A stretch of 64,000 bases of DNA from Ruegeria discodermiae (GTDB lineage: Bacteria > Pseudomonadota > Alphaproteobacteria > Rhodobacterales > Rhodobacteraceae), in assembly GCF_030758345.1 (NCBI RefSeq), contig NZ_JAVAMO010000001.1, positions 806,001 through 870,000 of the forward strand. Reading direction: 5' to 3'. Positions within the stretch are counted from its first letter, which is position 1. Each line of letters starts with the position of its first letter. This document shows, in pieces, positions 28,848-37,046 of this stretch. Made by a program: the position numbers and the translations under genes. The notes below the pieces were generated by a model. The model worked only from the letters and a program-made list of their open reading frames with translations. It was not told the origin of the DNA and did no database searches.

Positions 28848-30005
28848 CTAAAGCGAGACGACCTTGACGCTCTGCCCTTTGGCAGAGAGCGCGATCTGGC
28901 CGTCACACAGCCTCAGCGCATCCTCGCCAAACACCTCATAGCGCCACCCCGACAAGGCGGGTACATCGCGCTCGCCCGCCGCGATCAGGTCTAGATCGGC
29001 GCTCGGTGCGATCAGCTTGGCCGCCACACCGGAGCTTTCGGTCTTGGCCTTTAGCAACACCCGCAGCAGATCGGCCAGCGCCGGGTTCACCTGCAGCTTG
29101 TCGCGGCTGCGATCGGGTTTTGGCATCTGATCGGGCGGGCAGTTCACCCCGCGCTTGACCGCCGCCAGAATCCCGTCGGCAATCGGCCCCTTGCGGGCTT
29201 CGCGCAGCAGCAGGCGCGAACCGCCCAGATCTGCCGGGTTGCGCGGCTTGGTCGAGGCCAGTTCGATCAGCGCGTCATCCTTGAACACCCGGTTGCGCGG
29301 CACATCCTGGGCCTGCGCGTAGCCTTCGCGAAACTTGGCCAGTTCCCGCACCACCGCCAGAAACTTGCCGGAATTGGTGCGCGTCTTGACCCGCTGCCAG
29401 GCCTGCTCGGGTTGCACCAGATAGGTGGCGGGGTCGGTCAGGACCTGCAATTCCTCGGTCACCCAGTGGCTGCGGCCGGATTTCTCAAGCTCTGACGCCA
29501 GATATTCATAGATCAACCGAAGATGGGTCACATCGGCCAGCGCATAGGTTTTTTGCGCCTCGCTCAGCGGACGGCGGGACCAGTCGGTAAAACGCGAGGA
29601 TTTGTCGACGCCCTCTTTGGCGATCTTGCGCACCAGCGTCTCATACCCGACCTGATCGCCAAAGCCGCAGACCATGGCCGCGACCTGGGTATCAAAAAGC
29701 GGCTTGGGGAAGACCTGCGCATTGATCCAGAATATCTCCAGATCCTGGCGCGCGGCGTGAAAGACCTTGACCACATCCTCGTTACGGAACAGGTCATAGA
29801 GCGGTTCCAGCGACAGGCCATCCGCCATCGGATCGACCAGCACGGCATTCTCGTCCCCCTCGCCGGGAAAGGCCATCTGCACCAGACACAGACGCGAGTA
29901 ATAGGTCCGCTCGCGCATGAATTCGGTGTCTACGGTCACATAGGGATGTTGGGCGGCAGCGGTGCAGAAGGCGGCCAGCTCTTGGGTCGTTGTCAGTGTT
30001 TTCAT
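28848..30005 (-). CDS. rnd: Ribonuclease D
   Basis: 3'-5' exoribonuclease of the DEDD family that trims tRNA precursors. The 385-residue protein shows Exo I (VTVDTEFMRERTYYSRL), Exo II (VVKVFHAARQDLEIFW) and Exo III (YALADVTHLRLIYEYL), followed by one HRDC domain (about 205-285). I start at ATG 30005, giving MKTLTTTQELAAF; a longer frame adds 22 residues unlike the family. It lies 129 bp downstream of purN on the same strand and ends 4 bp from the convergent lipoprotein gene. Confidence 0.93.
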   Translation of the reverse strand: MKTLTTTQELAAFCTAAAQHPYVTVDTEFMRERTYYSRLCLVQMAFPGEGDENAVLVDPMADGLSLEPLYDLFRNEDVVKVFHAARQDLEIFWINAQVFPKPLFDTQVAAMVCGFGDQVGYETLVRKIAKEGVDKSSRFTDWSRRPLSEAQKTYALADVTHLRLIYEYLASELEKSGRSHWVTEELQVLTDPATYLVQPEQAWQRVKTRTNSGKFLAVVRELAKFREGYAQAQDVPRNRVFKDDALIELASTKPRNPADLGGSRLLLREARKGPIADGILAAVKRGVNCPPDQMPKPDRSRDKLQVNPALADLLRVLLKAKTESSGVAAKLIAPSADLDLIAAGERDVPALSGWRYEVFGEDALRLCDGQIALSAKGQSVKVVSL

Positions 30006-30134
30006 TCGGCTCGGATGCCCTGTTCTTCTTGTTGTCGCATTCGCCCCTGTTCCGGCATGCCAGAACCCCAAGCTAGAGCATACGCAGAACGCTGCCCAAC
30101 TGCAATTGCTCGCGTAACAGTGATTTGAAGGTCG

Positions 30135-30731
30135 TCAACCCAGAAAAATCGGGCTGCGATCACCTGCCGCATAGCGACGCAGCACTGCCGGATAAAGGTG
30201 GTGTTCCTGCACCAGAACCCGCGCTGCCAGCGTCTCTTGCGTGTCGCCTTGTTCAACCGGCACCCGCGCCTGTCCCAGAATGGGCCCGTCATCCAGCGCC
30301 GCCGTGACCTCATGCACGGTGCAGCCATGTTCGCCATCCCCGGCCTCAAGCGCGCGGGCATGGGTGTGCAGGCCCTTGTATTTGGGCAAGAGCGAAGGAT
30401 GGATGTTCAGCATCCGCCCCTCGAACTGGGCGACGAACTCCGCCGTCAGCACCCGCATGAACCCCGCCAGACAGAGGATATCGGGGGCGCTGTCCAGAAG
30501 CGGTTGCAACAAAGCCGCCTCAAACGCCGCACGGTCGCCCTTAAACGGTCGGTGATCAACACTGGCAACCGGCACGCCACGCGCTGCCGCTTTGGCAAGC
30601 CCGCCCGCCTGCGGGTCGTTGGATAGAACCAGACAAGGTCTCGCTGGATGGTCACCGGTCATACTATCGAGCAGCGTCAGCATGTTCGACCCGCCGCCCG
30701 AAATCAGGATCGCGACCCGTTTGGGGCTCAC
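30135..30731 (-). CDS. purN: Phosphoribosylglycinamide formyltransferase (folate-dependent)
   Basis: Third step of purine synthesis: transfers a formyl group from 10-formyl-THF to GAR. The 198-residue protein has the phosphate-binding [11 protein letters not shown] and the catalytic Asn-His pair in [20 protein letters not shown] (quoted in part), with the catalytic Asp in [19 protein letters not shown]. It overlaps purM by 4 bp. Confidence 0.95.
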   Translation of the reverse strand: MSPKRVAILISGGGSNMLTLLDSMTGDHPARPCLVLSNDPQAGGLAKAAARGVPVASVDHRPFKGDRAAFEAALLQPLLDSAPDILCLAGFMRVLTAEFVAQFEGRMLNIHPSLLPKYKGLHTHARALEAGDGEHGCTVHEVTAALDDGPILGQARVPVEQGDTQETLAARVLVQEHHLYPAVLRRYAAGDRSPIFLG

Positions 30732-31774
30732 AGCAGCTTGCCCTGATAGGCGATCCCGCTTTCGCCTGTCACATGGCCCAGCACGGTGACGCTTTCGCCT
30801 TGCTCACGCAGCAGCTCAGCGGTGGCCTCGGCACGTTCCGACGCGCAGGCCACAACCATGCCGATGCCGCAATTGAAGGTCTTGAGCATTTCCGACTCGG
30901 CAATGCCGCCTGTCTGGGCCATCCAGCGGAAGACCGGCGGCAGCTCCCATGCGTCCAGATCAATTGCCGCGCCCATGCCCTCGGGCAGAACACGCGGCAG
31001 GTTCTCGGTCAGACCGCCGCCAGTGATATGGGCCAGCGCATGCACACCACCCGCCCGGATCGCCGCAAGCACCTGCCGTACGTAAAGCCGTGTCGGCGCA
31101 AGTAGCGCCGCGCCCAGCGAGCCCTCAGCCCAAGGGCAATCAGCTTCCCAATCGAAGCCGGAGATTTCGACCAGGCGCCGCACCAGCGAATAGCCGTTGG
31201 AATGCACCCCGTCCGAGGCCAGCCCCAGCAGCACATCGCCCTCCTGCACGCCCTCGGGCAGCGCGGTGCCGCGCTCCATCGCGCCCACGGCAAAACCCGC
31301 CAGATCAAAATCACCTGTGGGATACATACCCGGCATCTCGGCGGTTTCGCCTCCGATCAGCGCGCAGCCCGAGTGTTCGCAGCCCGTGGCGATCCCTTCG
31401 ATGATGCGCGCGGCCTGATCCGTCTCCAGCTTGCCGGTGGCGAAATAATCGAGAAAGAAGAGCGGCTCGGCCCCCTGACAGACCAGATCGTTGACGCACA
31501 TGGCCACCAGATCGATGCCCACGCCATCCACCAGACCGGTGTCGATGGCAATCCGCAGCTTTGTACCGACGCCGTCAGTGGCGGCCACCAGAACCGGGTC
31601 GTCGTAACCGGCAGCCTTGAGGTCGAACAAGGCGCCGAACCCGCCGAGCCCGCTCATCACGCCGGGACGGTTGGTGCGTTTGGCAGCCGGCTTGATCCGG
31701 TCGACCAGAGCGTTGCCCGCATCGATATCCACGCCTGCATCCGCATAGGTGATGCCGTTCTTGCCCGCCGTCAT
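30728..31774 (-). CDS. purM: Phosphoribosylformylglycinamidine cyclo-ligase (AIR synthetase)
   Basis: Fifth step of purine synthesis, ATP-dependent ring closure to AIR. The 348-residue protein has [15 protein letters not shown], the ATP-binding [34 protein letters not shown], and the [14 protein letters not shown] signature. I start at ATG 31774; a frame open to 31831 has no family support. It forms the purMN operon with the next gene and is divergent from tRNA-Ile2. Confidence 0.96.
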   Translation of the reverse strand: MTAGKNGITYADAGVDIDAGNALVDRIKPAAKRTNRPGVMSGLGGFGALFDLKAAGYDDPVLVAATDGVGTKLRIAIDTGLVDGVGIDLVAMCVNDLVCQGAEPLFFLDYFATGKLETDQAARIIEGIATGCEHSGCALIGGETAEMPGMYPTGDFDLAGFAVGAMERGTALPEGVQEGDVLLGLASDGVHSNGYSLVRRLVEISGFDWEADCPWAEGSLGAALLAPTRLYVRQVLAAIRAGGVHALAHITGGGLTENLPRVLPEGMGAAIDLDAWELPPVFRWMAQTGGIAESEMLKTFNCGIGMVVACASERAEATAELLREQGESVTVLGHVTGESGIAYQGKLL

Positions 31775-31880
31775 GATCGCGTCCTCGTCGTTGCCTGCGC
31801 GCGGGTTAGTCCATTGCGCGCGCGCATGCAACGGTCAGGCTTGACGCGACCCGCGATCCTGTTAGGCATGGGCCTCAGGC

Positions 31881-31956
31881 GGGCCTGTAGCTCAACGGTT
31901 AGAGCAGAGCGCTCATAACGCTTTGGTTGGGGGTTCAAATCCCTCCAGGCCTACCA
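31881..31956 (+). tRNA. tRNA-Ile2 (anticodon CAU, lysidine type)
   Basis: Full cloverleaf of 76 nt with encoded CCA. Acceptor GGGCCTG pairs with CAGGCCT (one G-U), D arm GCTC/GAGC, anticodon loop CTCATAA (CAU) on a GAGCG/CGCTT stem, T arm GGGGG-TTCAAAT-CCCTC. CAU could mean Met or Ile2; acceptor pairs C4-G69 and C5-G68 and the D-loop pattern match Ile2, whose C34 becomes lysidine through TilS. Elongator tRNA-Met is the alternative. Confidence 0.85.
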
Positions 31957-32118
31957 GACACCTCCCGCAATTGGCCGATATCCGGCCAAAATCACGTGCA
32001 GGTTGCAAGGATCGGCAAGAATCCGCAAACCAGCCTGCTTGGATTCGTTTAGTTTTCTGAACCTTCCTGCTTGCTGCATACTTCTTTGAGCGCGCATAGG
32101 CGGCTAGCGGGGCAAAAG

Positions 32119-32604
32119 ATGACACATCCAGAACCACATGCATCCGGCACTCGGTTCCAGGCAACAAACCATCCGATGCCCGCGCCGGACGAGGCGCAAT
32201 CTTTCACGACATGTGAGGCCGCGACGCCAACCGAGCGGGCGCTGGCCGAGATACGCTCGGATGCGCGGGTCTTTCGTGTCATCAAGGCCGTATTGTCGAT
32301 GCAGGCTCTGGCCCGCGAGGAACAGGTCATCGTTCTGGACGAATTGTTGCAGCACCGGCGCAGCCCTGCACTAGCGAACCTGCTCACCCTGCTGCGGGCG
32401 GATATGTCCGCAGCCTCACCAGCCCAGCAATTCCTGACCCCGCTTGAGATTGTCGCGCGCCACGATTGCCTGCACGATCTGGCGGGATGCCTGCGCAAGA
32501 CCGGCCAACCCCCGAGCGATGAGCTGTGTTACCGCGCCTTTGAGGTCGGTCTGACCCTGAACACCTACAAGGGTATTGTCGAGGCGGCGGAACTGGCCGC
32601 CTGA
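32119..32604 (+). CDS. Hypothetical helical cytoplasmic protein
   Basis: A 161-residue protein without signal peptide or recognised domain. The first 40 residues are low-complexity, rich in Pro and Ala. The rest is predicted alpha-helical (ALAEIRSDARVFRVIKAVLS, LANLLTLLRADM, FEVGLTLNTYKGIVEAAEL), with three Cys (HDCLHD, AGC, ELCYRA). I start at ATG 32119, preceded by GGGG; ATG 32176 is a shorter option. It is convergent with the histidine kinase gene (31 bp) and lies 162 bp after tRNA-Ile2. Confidence 0.6.
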   Translation: MTHPEPHASGTRFQATNHPMPAPDEAQSFTTCEAATPTERALAEIRSDARVFRVIKAVLSMQALAREEQVIVLDELLQHRRSPALANLLTLLRADMSAASPAQQFLTPLEIVARHDCLHDLAGCLRKTGQPPSDELCYRAFEVGLTLNTYKGIVEAAELAA

Positions 32605-32635
32605 CGCACATTACGGCTCGCTGTCTCAGAAGAGT

Positions 32636-33955
32636 CTATCGCCCGATCACGATATCAGCACAGAGGCCGCCCAGCCGCTCGCTCTCTCCCAGCCGCAGCG
32701 TGCCGCCATGGGCTCGGGCGATATCGGCGACGATGGCCAGCCCCAAACCAACACCTGTTCCCTTGTTCTGATTGCGCGACGGGTCAAGCCGGGCGAACGG
32801 CTTCAACGCTTCGCCGCGCTGATCGGGCGGGATGCCCGGCCCATCATCCTCAACCCGCAAACGCAGGGATTTGGGCGTGAAGGCCACGCTAACCTCTGCG
32901 CGATTCCCATAGCGGACCGCATTATCGACCAGGTTCTGCAACGCGCGGCGAATCGAATCGGGGCGCAGTTTGACCCTGCCCTCACCCTCCGGCGGCAGGA
33001 GCGTAACGGGTTTGCCAGCACGCTGAGCATCTTCGACAATGCGCGCGGCTAAGGCCTGCGGGTCCAGCTTTTCAACTTCGCCTTCGGAGGCCCCGCGCGA
33101 GAAGTCCAGAAAGGAATCCACCAGACGCTGCATCTCGTTGACATCTTCCAGCAAGGGTTCGGCATCCCGTTCGTCCAGCATCGACAGGCCCAGCTTCAGC
33201 CGGGTGAGCGGTGTGCGCAAATCGTGGCTGACCCCCGACAGCATCATCGTGCGCTGTTCGATCTGGCGTTCGATCCGCGCGCGCATGTCGATAAAAGCGT
33301 TTCCCGCCTCGCGCACCTCGGTGGCGCCACCGGGATGGTAGGCAACGTTCTGTCCCCGGCCAAACGCCTTGGCGGCGCGGGCCAGCCGGGTAATCGGGCG
33401 CAGCTGATTGCGCATATAGAGCGAGGCGATCGCTGTCATCAGAAAGCCGCAGAACACCATGGTGACGATCAGCTGATGCGGTGCCGTAGGTGTCAGGCGG
33501 CGGCGGTTGATTGTCAGCTCGATCGGTCCCAGATCGCTGTCGAGATAGACCAGCGCCGTCTTGTCAGGCAGGAGCTCGACCGCCTCAACCGCCGCGAGGC
33601 TCAGTTTCAGCGTGTCCCGCGCGACCCCGCCGGTGAAGTCGAAAATCCCGACGCGATCCGCCTCGGGCACCTCCTGTGACGACAGGAACCGAACCTTCAT
33701 GTTCAGCGAGGCCAGGAACGGCCGGACCCGCGCGATCAGCTCCTGCTGGGTCTCGGCCCCCGCCACCTGATCGCGCACCATCCGGACCTCGCGCACCACG
33801 GTGCCGGTCATCTGCTGCGTCACATCCTCCAGATGCCGCTGGATGAAGGTAAACGACATGATCGCCAGCAGCATCGCCACCGGCAGAACCAGAATCAGGG
33901 CCGCACGCCCATAGAGGCCACGCGGCATATAGTGTTTGAGCCAACCAAAGGACAT
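32636..33955 (-). CDS. EnvZ-like sensor histidine kinase, orphan
   Basis: A 439-residue two-helix sensor kinase. Helix 1 (about 17-36) and helix 2 (about 160-181) bracket a periplasmic domain of about 120 residues. A HAMP segment (about 182-235) leads to the HisKA dimer with phospho-acceptor His244 (GVSHDLRTPLTRLKLGLSML), then the ATPase with N-box LQNLVDNAVRYGN, G1 VEDDGPGIPPDQR and G2 GTGVGLGLAIV. Architecture and HisKA sequence resemble osmosensor EnvZ. No response-regulator gene lies beside it, so its partner is elsewhere. It is divergent from the MBL gene by 41 bp. Confidence 0.92.
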   Translation of the reverse strand: MSFGWLKHYMPRGLYGRAALILVLPVAMLLAIMSFTFIQRHLEDVTQQMTGTVVREVRMVRDQVAGAETQQELIARVRPFLASLNMKVRFLSSQEVPEADRVGIFDFTGGVARDTLKLSLAAVEAVELLPDKTALVYLDSDLGPIELTINRRRLTPTAPHQLIVTMVFCGFLMTAIASLYMRNQLRPITRLARAAKAFGRGQNVAYHPGGATEVREAGNAFIDMRARIERQIEQRTMMLSGVSHDLRTPLTRLKLGLSMLDERDAEPLLEDVNEMQRLVDSFLDFSRGASEGEVEKLDPQALAARIVEDAQRAGKPVTLLPPEGEGRVKLRPDSIRRALQNLVDNAVRYGNRAEVSVAFTPKSLRLRVEDDGPGIPPDQRGEALKPFARLDPSRNQNKGTGVGLGLAIVADIARAHGGTLRLGESERLGGLCADIVIGR

Positions 33956-33996
33956 GCGCTAAGGGTAACCGCGCAGAATTCCAAGAGAAAGAGCCG

Positions 33997-34914
33997 ATGC
34001 TTCCGCCTCCCGACGATTTCAACCCGCCTGTGGGTGTCGCCATCGAGCTGTCGCCCGGTCTGCGGCGCGTGCTGGCGCCCAACCCCTCGCCGATGACCTA
34101 TCGCGGCACCAACACCTATCTGATCGGGCAGAGCGATCTTGCGGTGATCGACCCCGGCCCCCTGGACGAGGCCCATCTCGACGCCATACTTGCGGCAGTC
34201 GCGCCCGGACAGCGCATCTCGCATATCATCGTGACCCATAGCCATCTGGATCATTCCCCGCTGGCCCGCCCCCTGTCCCAACGCACCGGCGCACCGGTTC
34301 TTGCCTTTGGCGGCCCCGAGGCGGGGCGCAGCCCGGTCATGGCCGAACTCGCCACCGCCGGGCTGGCGGGCGGCGGTGAAGGCATCGACCACAGCTTCCG
34401 GCCCGATATCGAGATTGGTAATGGCGCGGTCATAGAAGGCCCCGACTGGACGCTGGAGGTGATCCATACGCCTGGCCATCTGGGCAATCACATCGCGCTC
34501 GGCTGGGGTGATATCTGCTTCACCGCAGACCATGTGATGGGATGGGCCAGTTCGCTGGTCTCGCCCCCCGATGGCGATCTCACGGATTTCATGGCCTCCT
34601 GCGCCCGCCTGCGCGCCCACAACTGGTCAGTCTTTCATCCCGGCCACGGCGCCCCCGTCGAGAACCCCGCCGGACGGCTCGACTGGCTGATCACGCACCG
34701 TCAGGGCCGCGAAGCCGCGATCCTGAGCGCGCTTGCTCAAGGCCCCGCCACCGCCCGCCAAATCGCCGAGCAAGTGTATACAGACACGCCCCCGGCCCTG
34801 CTCCCCGCCGCCGAACGCAACGTCTTTGCCCATCTCGTCGATCTTCTGGGCAGGGAGATGGTTTCCCCGACCGGCCCCCTCGGCGCAGAGGCGGTTTTCA
34901 GTCGGCGATCGTGA
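33997..34914 (+). CDS. Metallo-beta-lactamase-fold hydrolase (LACTB2-like)
   Basis: A 305-residue binuclear metal hydrolase. Metal ligands are in THSHLDHS (HxHxDH), the later IHTPGHLGNHIAL, FTADHVMGW and FHPGHGAPV. A C-terminal winged-helix-like extension (about 230-300, RQIAEQVYTDTPPALLPAAE quoted in full length 20) matches LACTB2-type proteins, some of which are RNases or thioesterases. Its substrate is unknown. It is transcribed toward tRNA-Asn. Confidence 0.88.
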   Translation: MLPPPDDFNPPVGVAIELSPGLRRVLAPNPSPMTYRGTNTYLIGQSDLAVIDPGPLDEAHLDAILAAVAPGQRISHIIVTHSHLDHSPLARPLSQRTGAPVLAFGGPEAGRSPVMAELATAGLAGGGEGIDHSFRPDIEIGNGAVIEGPDWTLEVIHTPGHLGNHIALGWGDICFTADHVMGWASSLVSPPDGDLTDFMASCARLRAHNWSVFHPGHGAPVENPAGRLDWLITHRQGREAAILSALAQGPATARQIAEQVYTDTPPALLPAAERNVFAHLVDLLGREMVSPTGPLGAEAVFSRRS

Positions 34915-34950
34915 CGCGCAGAGACAGGTCGAGAAAAGCGCGCAATCCCT

Positions 34951-34980
34951 CTGGACGCCGCAAAACGGGATTGCTATATG
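34951..34980 (+). promoter_or_regulatory. Promoter of tRNA-Asn copy 1
   Basis: CTGGAC (-35-like, 34951-34956), 18-bp spacer, TATATG (-10-like, 34975-34980), 11 bp before the mature tRNA 5' end. Both hexamers are unchanged in copy 2, where most of the differing bases lie in the spacer. Confidence 0.6.
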
Positions 34981-34991
34981 GCGCGAACCGT

Positions 34992-35066
34992 TCCGGCGTA
35001 GCTCAGCGGTAGAGCAGTTGACTGTTAATCAATTGGTCGTAGGTTCGATCCCTACCGCCGGAGCCA
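34992..35066 (+). tRNA. tRNA-Asn (GUU), copy 1
   Basis: 75-nt cloverleaf with encoded CCA. Acceptor TCCGGCG/CGCCGGA, discriminator G, D arm GCTC/GAGC, anticodon loop CTGTTAA (GUU) on a TTGA-containing stem, T arm GTAGG-TTCGATC-CCTAC. Identical to copy 2 at 36149-36223. No terminator hairpin with a T-run follows closely. Confidence 0.97.
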
Positions 35067-35067
35067 A

Positions 35068-35443
35068 TCCTCCCCTAGCCTATTGGATTGCCCCAACGCT
35101 TCCCCACGACATTGGCACAATGAACGTTTTGAGCCCAAAGTACTTGATGCTGCAGCTTGCACCAACGACCTCTTTCTAGGAGCGACCAAAAACGTGCCAA
35201 AATCAACGGTGGTTTTGCCAAGGGCTTGGGGCACAAGGTTTTCAACTGCTCCGGCGTCAGCAATGCCTTTGGCAAAAACGACCGTTTTGGCGCGAACAAT
35301 GGGACGGCAACCACCCTAGGGTTGAAGATGTGCCTTTCTGGTAAAGTTCGGGTGGGAGCCCCATCCAGACTTCCAGCCACAAACCGCTTTCACCGCGTGA
35401 CGACGCTTGCTACCTTCAAGCGCATCCCGGAAGGAACGGCGAA
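35068..35443 (+). other. Gene-free stretch inside the tRNA-Asn repeat
   Basis: 376 bp with no convincing gene. Short open frames exist on both strands but lack ribosome sites and family resemblance. The sequence is less GC-rich than the flanks and includes an imperfect CAAAAACG / CGTTTTGG inverted repeat near 35274-35292. No integrase, transposase or terminal inverted repeat is visible. Confidence 0.5.
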
Positions 35444-35878
35444 ATGGTTAGAAACACACCACTTATCGGTACATGGGAGCTGGTGGCCTGGTACAATGAA
35501 ACGCATGGCGGCGAGCGCATTTACCCTCTCGGTGAGCGAGCAACTGGCTACATAAGCTATTCGAATGACGGCTTTGTTTTCGTACATCTCAGTGCGGCGG
35601 ATCGGGCGCTCTACGTTTTGAATGATCCCTTCGGTGGCACCGCGGACGAAGACGCCGCGGCCATCAAATCTCAGATCACTTATGCTGGGCCGTTTGAATT
35701 TTTTGGCGACCACGTGATCCATCGAGTCACGCATTCCTCGTGTCCGAATTGGGTCGGGACCGAGCAGAGGCGCATGGTCGAGTTCAAGGGCGAGGGACTT
35801 CGCCTGAGTGCAGCAGGTGCCCTTTTTCAAGGTGAGGAAGTAACTGCAATTGTAGACTGGCAGCGTGCGATACAGTGA
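35444..35878 (+). CDS. Lipocalin-like domain protein
   Basis: A 144-residue protein resembling the lipocalin-like (Lipocalin_5) family: N-terminal LIGTWELVAWYNETHGGERI, then YPLGERATGYISYSNDGFVFVH, and a C-terminal VEFKGEGLRLSAAGALF block. There is no signal peptide, so it is cytoplasmic. The family is common but of unknown biochemical role; a small hydrophobic ligand is plausible. A GGAAGGA site precedes the ATG. It is the only gene inside the tRNA-Asn repeat and seems to be cargo of that duplication or insertion. The 225 bp after it show nothing clear. Confidence 0.78.
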   Translation: MVRNTPLIGTWELVAWYNETHGGERIYPLGERATGYISYSNDGFVFVHLSAADRALYVLNDPFGGTADEDAAAIKSQITYAGPFEFFGDHVIHRVTHSSCPNWVGTEQRRMVEFKGEGLRLSAAGALFQGEEVTAIVDWQRAIQ

Positions 35879-36107
35879 AAGCCAGGTTCCCCACAGGTTG
35901 AGTGCTCAAATTCGGGCGCAAACGATCGTTTTTGACATGGCGGTCATGTCTGACCGTTCTTTAGATTGATCCCGTAAGCAGCCATTGGCACCGCCGCGGC
36001 GAAAGCTCACTTTGTCCGCTTTATCGACATCAGACCTCAGATCCGCGCTGTCGTACCAACCAGCGATACCCGGCGCGCAAGCTGGGCTCAGTTTTTTGAT
36101 TTCCCCT

Positions 36108-36137
36108 CTGGACGGCCTGAATCGGGATTGCTATATG
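36108..36137 (+). promoter_or_regulatory. Promoter of tRNA-Asn copy 2
   Basis: CTGGAC (36108-36113), 18-bp spacer, TATATG (36132-36137), matching copy 1 in both hexamers and in spacing. Confidence 0.6.
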
Positions 36138-36148
36138 GCGCGAACCGT

Positions 36149-36223
36149 TCCGGCGTAGCTCAGCGGTAGAGCAGTTGACTGTTAATCAATTGGTCGTAGG
36201 TTCGATCCCTACCGCCGGAGCCA
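36149..36223 (+). tRNA. tRNA-Asn (GUU), copy 2
   Basis: Identical in all 75 nt to copy 1, anticodon GUU, encoded CCA. Unlike copy 1 it is followed within 13 bp by a strong terminator, which suggests this is the original 3' end of the tRNA unit. Confidence 0.97.
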
Positions 36224-36235
36224 AAAGTTTCCAAG

Positions 36236-36268
36236 AAAGACCTCGTGCGGTTGCACGGGGTCTTTTTT
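36236..36268 (+). terminator. Rho-independent terminator after tRNA-Asn copy 2
   Basis: 10-bp stem GACCTCGTGC / GCACGGGGTC (one G-T) around a GGTT loop, extended by AAA/TTT and followed by further T residues (TTTTTT in total). Confidence 0.92.
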
Positions 36269-36420
36269 CTTGCGCCCACCGGCATGTCCTTGCCTGCCCG
36301 TCCCACCCGGTTTCGCAAGAACCAGCCAACCCCGCAACATGTTGAAAACCCTGTCGTCATCCGGACATCTTCTGCAGATACTTGCAGTGCGACTCCACTT
36401 GATTTTGAAAGGTGATCCAC

Positions 36421-36918
36421 ATGTCTAGATTGATTAGCGTTGTCGTACTGCTCGCCGCGCTGGCCGCGGTATATTATTTTGTGATCCATCAGGAACCAAC
36501 CCCGAGCGAACAGCTCGACAGCGCTGCACAAGACGCAGGCGATGCGGTGCAGGATGCCGCCTCCGGTCTGGGCGAGGCGGTTTCCGAGTCGGCCCAGTCG
36601 GTGACGGAACAGGGTGCGCAAGCGGTCGAAGACACGACCGGCGCCGTGACGGGCGCGATCAATGACGCCACCGCAGCTCTTAGCGACGGCGCGTCCAGCC
36701 TTCAGGAGCAGGGTCAGGCATTGATCCAACAATTGCAGGATGAAGGGCTGCTGAGCGAGGCCGGGTTCGACTACGACAAAGTCGTCAGCCAGGTCGAAGC
36801 CAGCCCGCTCGCGCAGGTGGTCAAGGAGCAATTCATTGCAATCCTTGCCGAAATCCGCGACACGCCTGCGCAGTTCGATGCCGGGATGGACAAGCTAAAG
36901 GCGCTCTTTGCGGGGTGA
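36421..36918 (+). CDS. Membrane-anchored low-complexity helical protein
   Basis: A 165-residue protein with one N-terminal membrane helix (about 4-22, LISVVVLLAALAAVYYFVI) and a periplasmic tail. Residues 28-105 are Ala/Gln/Asp/Ser-rich with an approximate heptad-like repetition (SAAQDAGDAVQDAASGLGEA, SVTEQGAQAVEDTTGAVTGA), resembling LEA- or apolipoprotein-type amphipathic helices. Residues 110-165 look globular (GFDYDKVVSQVEASPLAQVV). No family is assigned with confidence. I use ATG 36421 after AAAGGTG. It is monocistronic. Confidence 0.72.
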   Translation: MSRLISVVVLLAALAAVYYFVIHQEPTPSEQLDSAAQDAGDAVQDAASGLGEAVSESAQSVTEQGAQAVEDTTGAVTGAINDATAALSDGASSLQEQGQALIQQLQDEGLLSEAGFDYDKVVSQVEASPLAQVVKEQFIAILAEIRDTPAQFDAGMDKLKALFAG

Positions 36919-37046
36919 GTGTCGCGCTCTGATTGACAGCACCGGCGGTGCATGTTGTCCTCATTTTAAACCAATAATCTGCCGCAGCCTCGCCCGCCAG
37001 CAAGCTGGGGCGTTCACCTGAACAGGTGGCCGAAAAGGAGGACAGG

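Larger units (their letters stand above)
34947..35067 (+). repeat. Direct repeat, copy 1, containing promoter and tRNA-Asn
   Basis: About 121 bp repeated at 36104-36224, offset exactly 1157 bp. Identity is complete for 34966-35067 and for the 11-bp block at 34947-34957; the 8 bp between them differ. The repeat covers the promoter, the full tRNA and one base beyond CCA. Confidence 0.9.
36104..36224 (+). repeat. Direct repeat, copy 2, containing promoter and tRNA-Asn
   Basis: Second copy of the 34947-35067 repeat, same order and spacing. The region between the repeats (35068-36103, about 1036 bp) carries the lipocalin-like gene. Confidence 0.9.

Noticed and set aside
34992-36223. Classical tRNA-integrated genomic island
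   Set aside because: No integrase, and the repeat includes the full tRNA and its promoter rather than only the 3' end.
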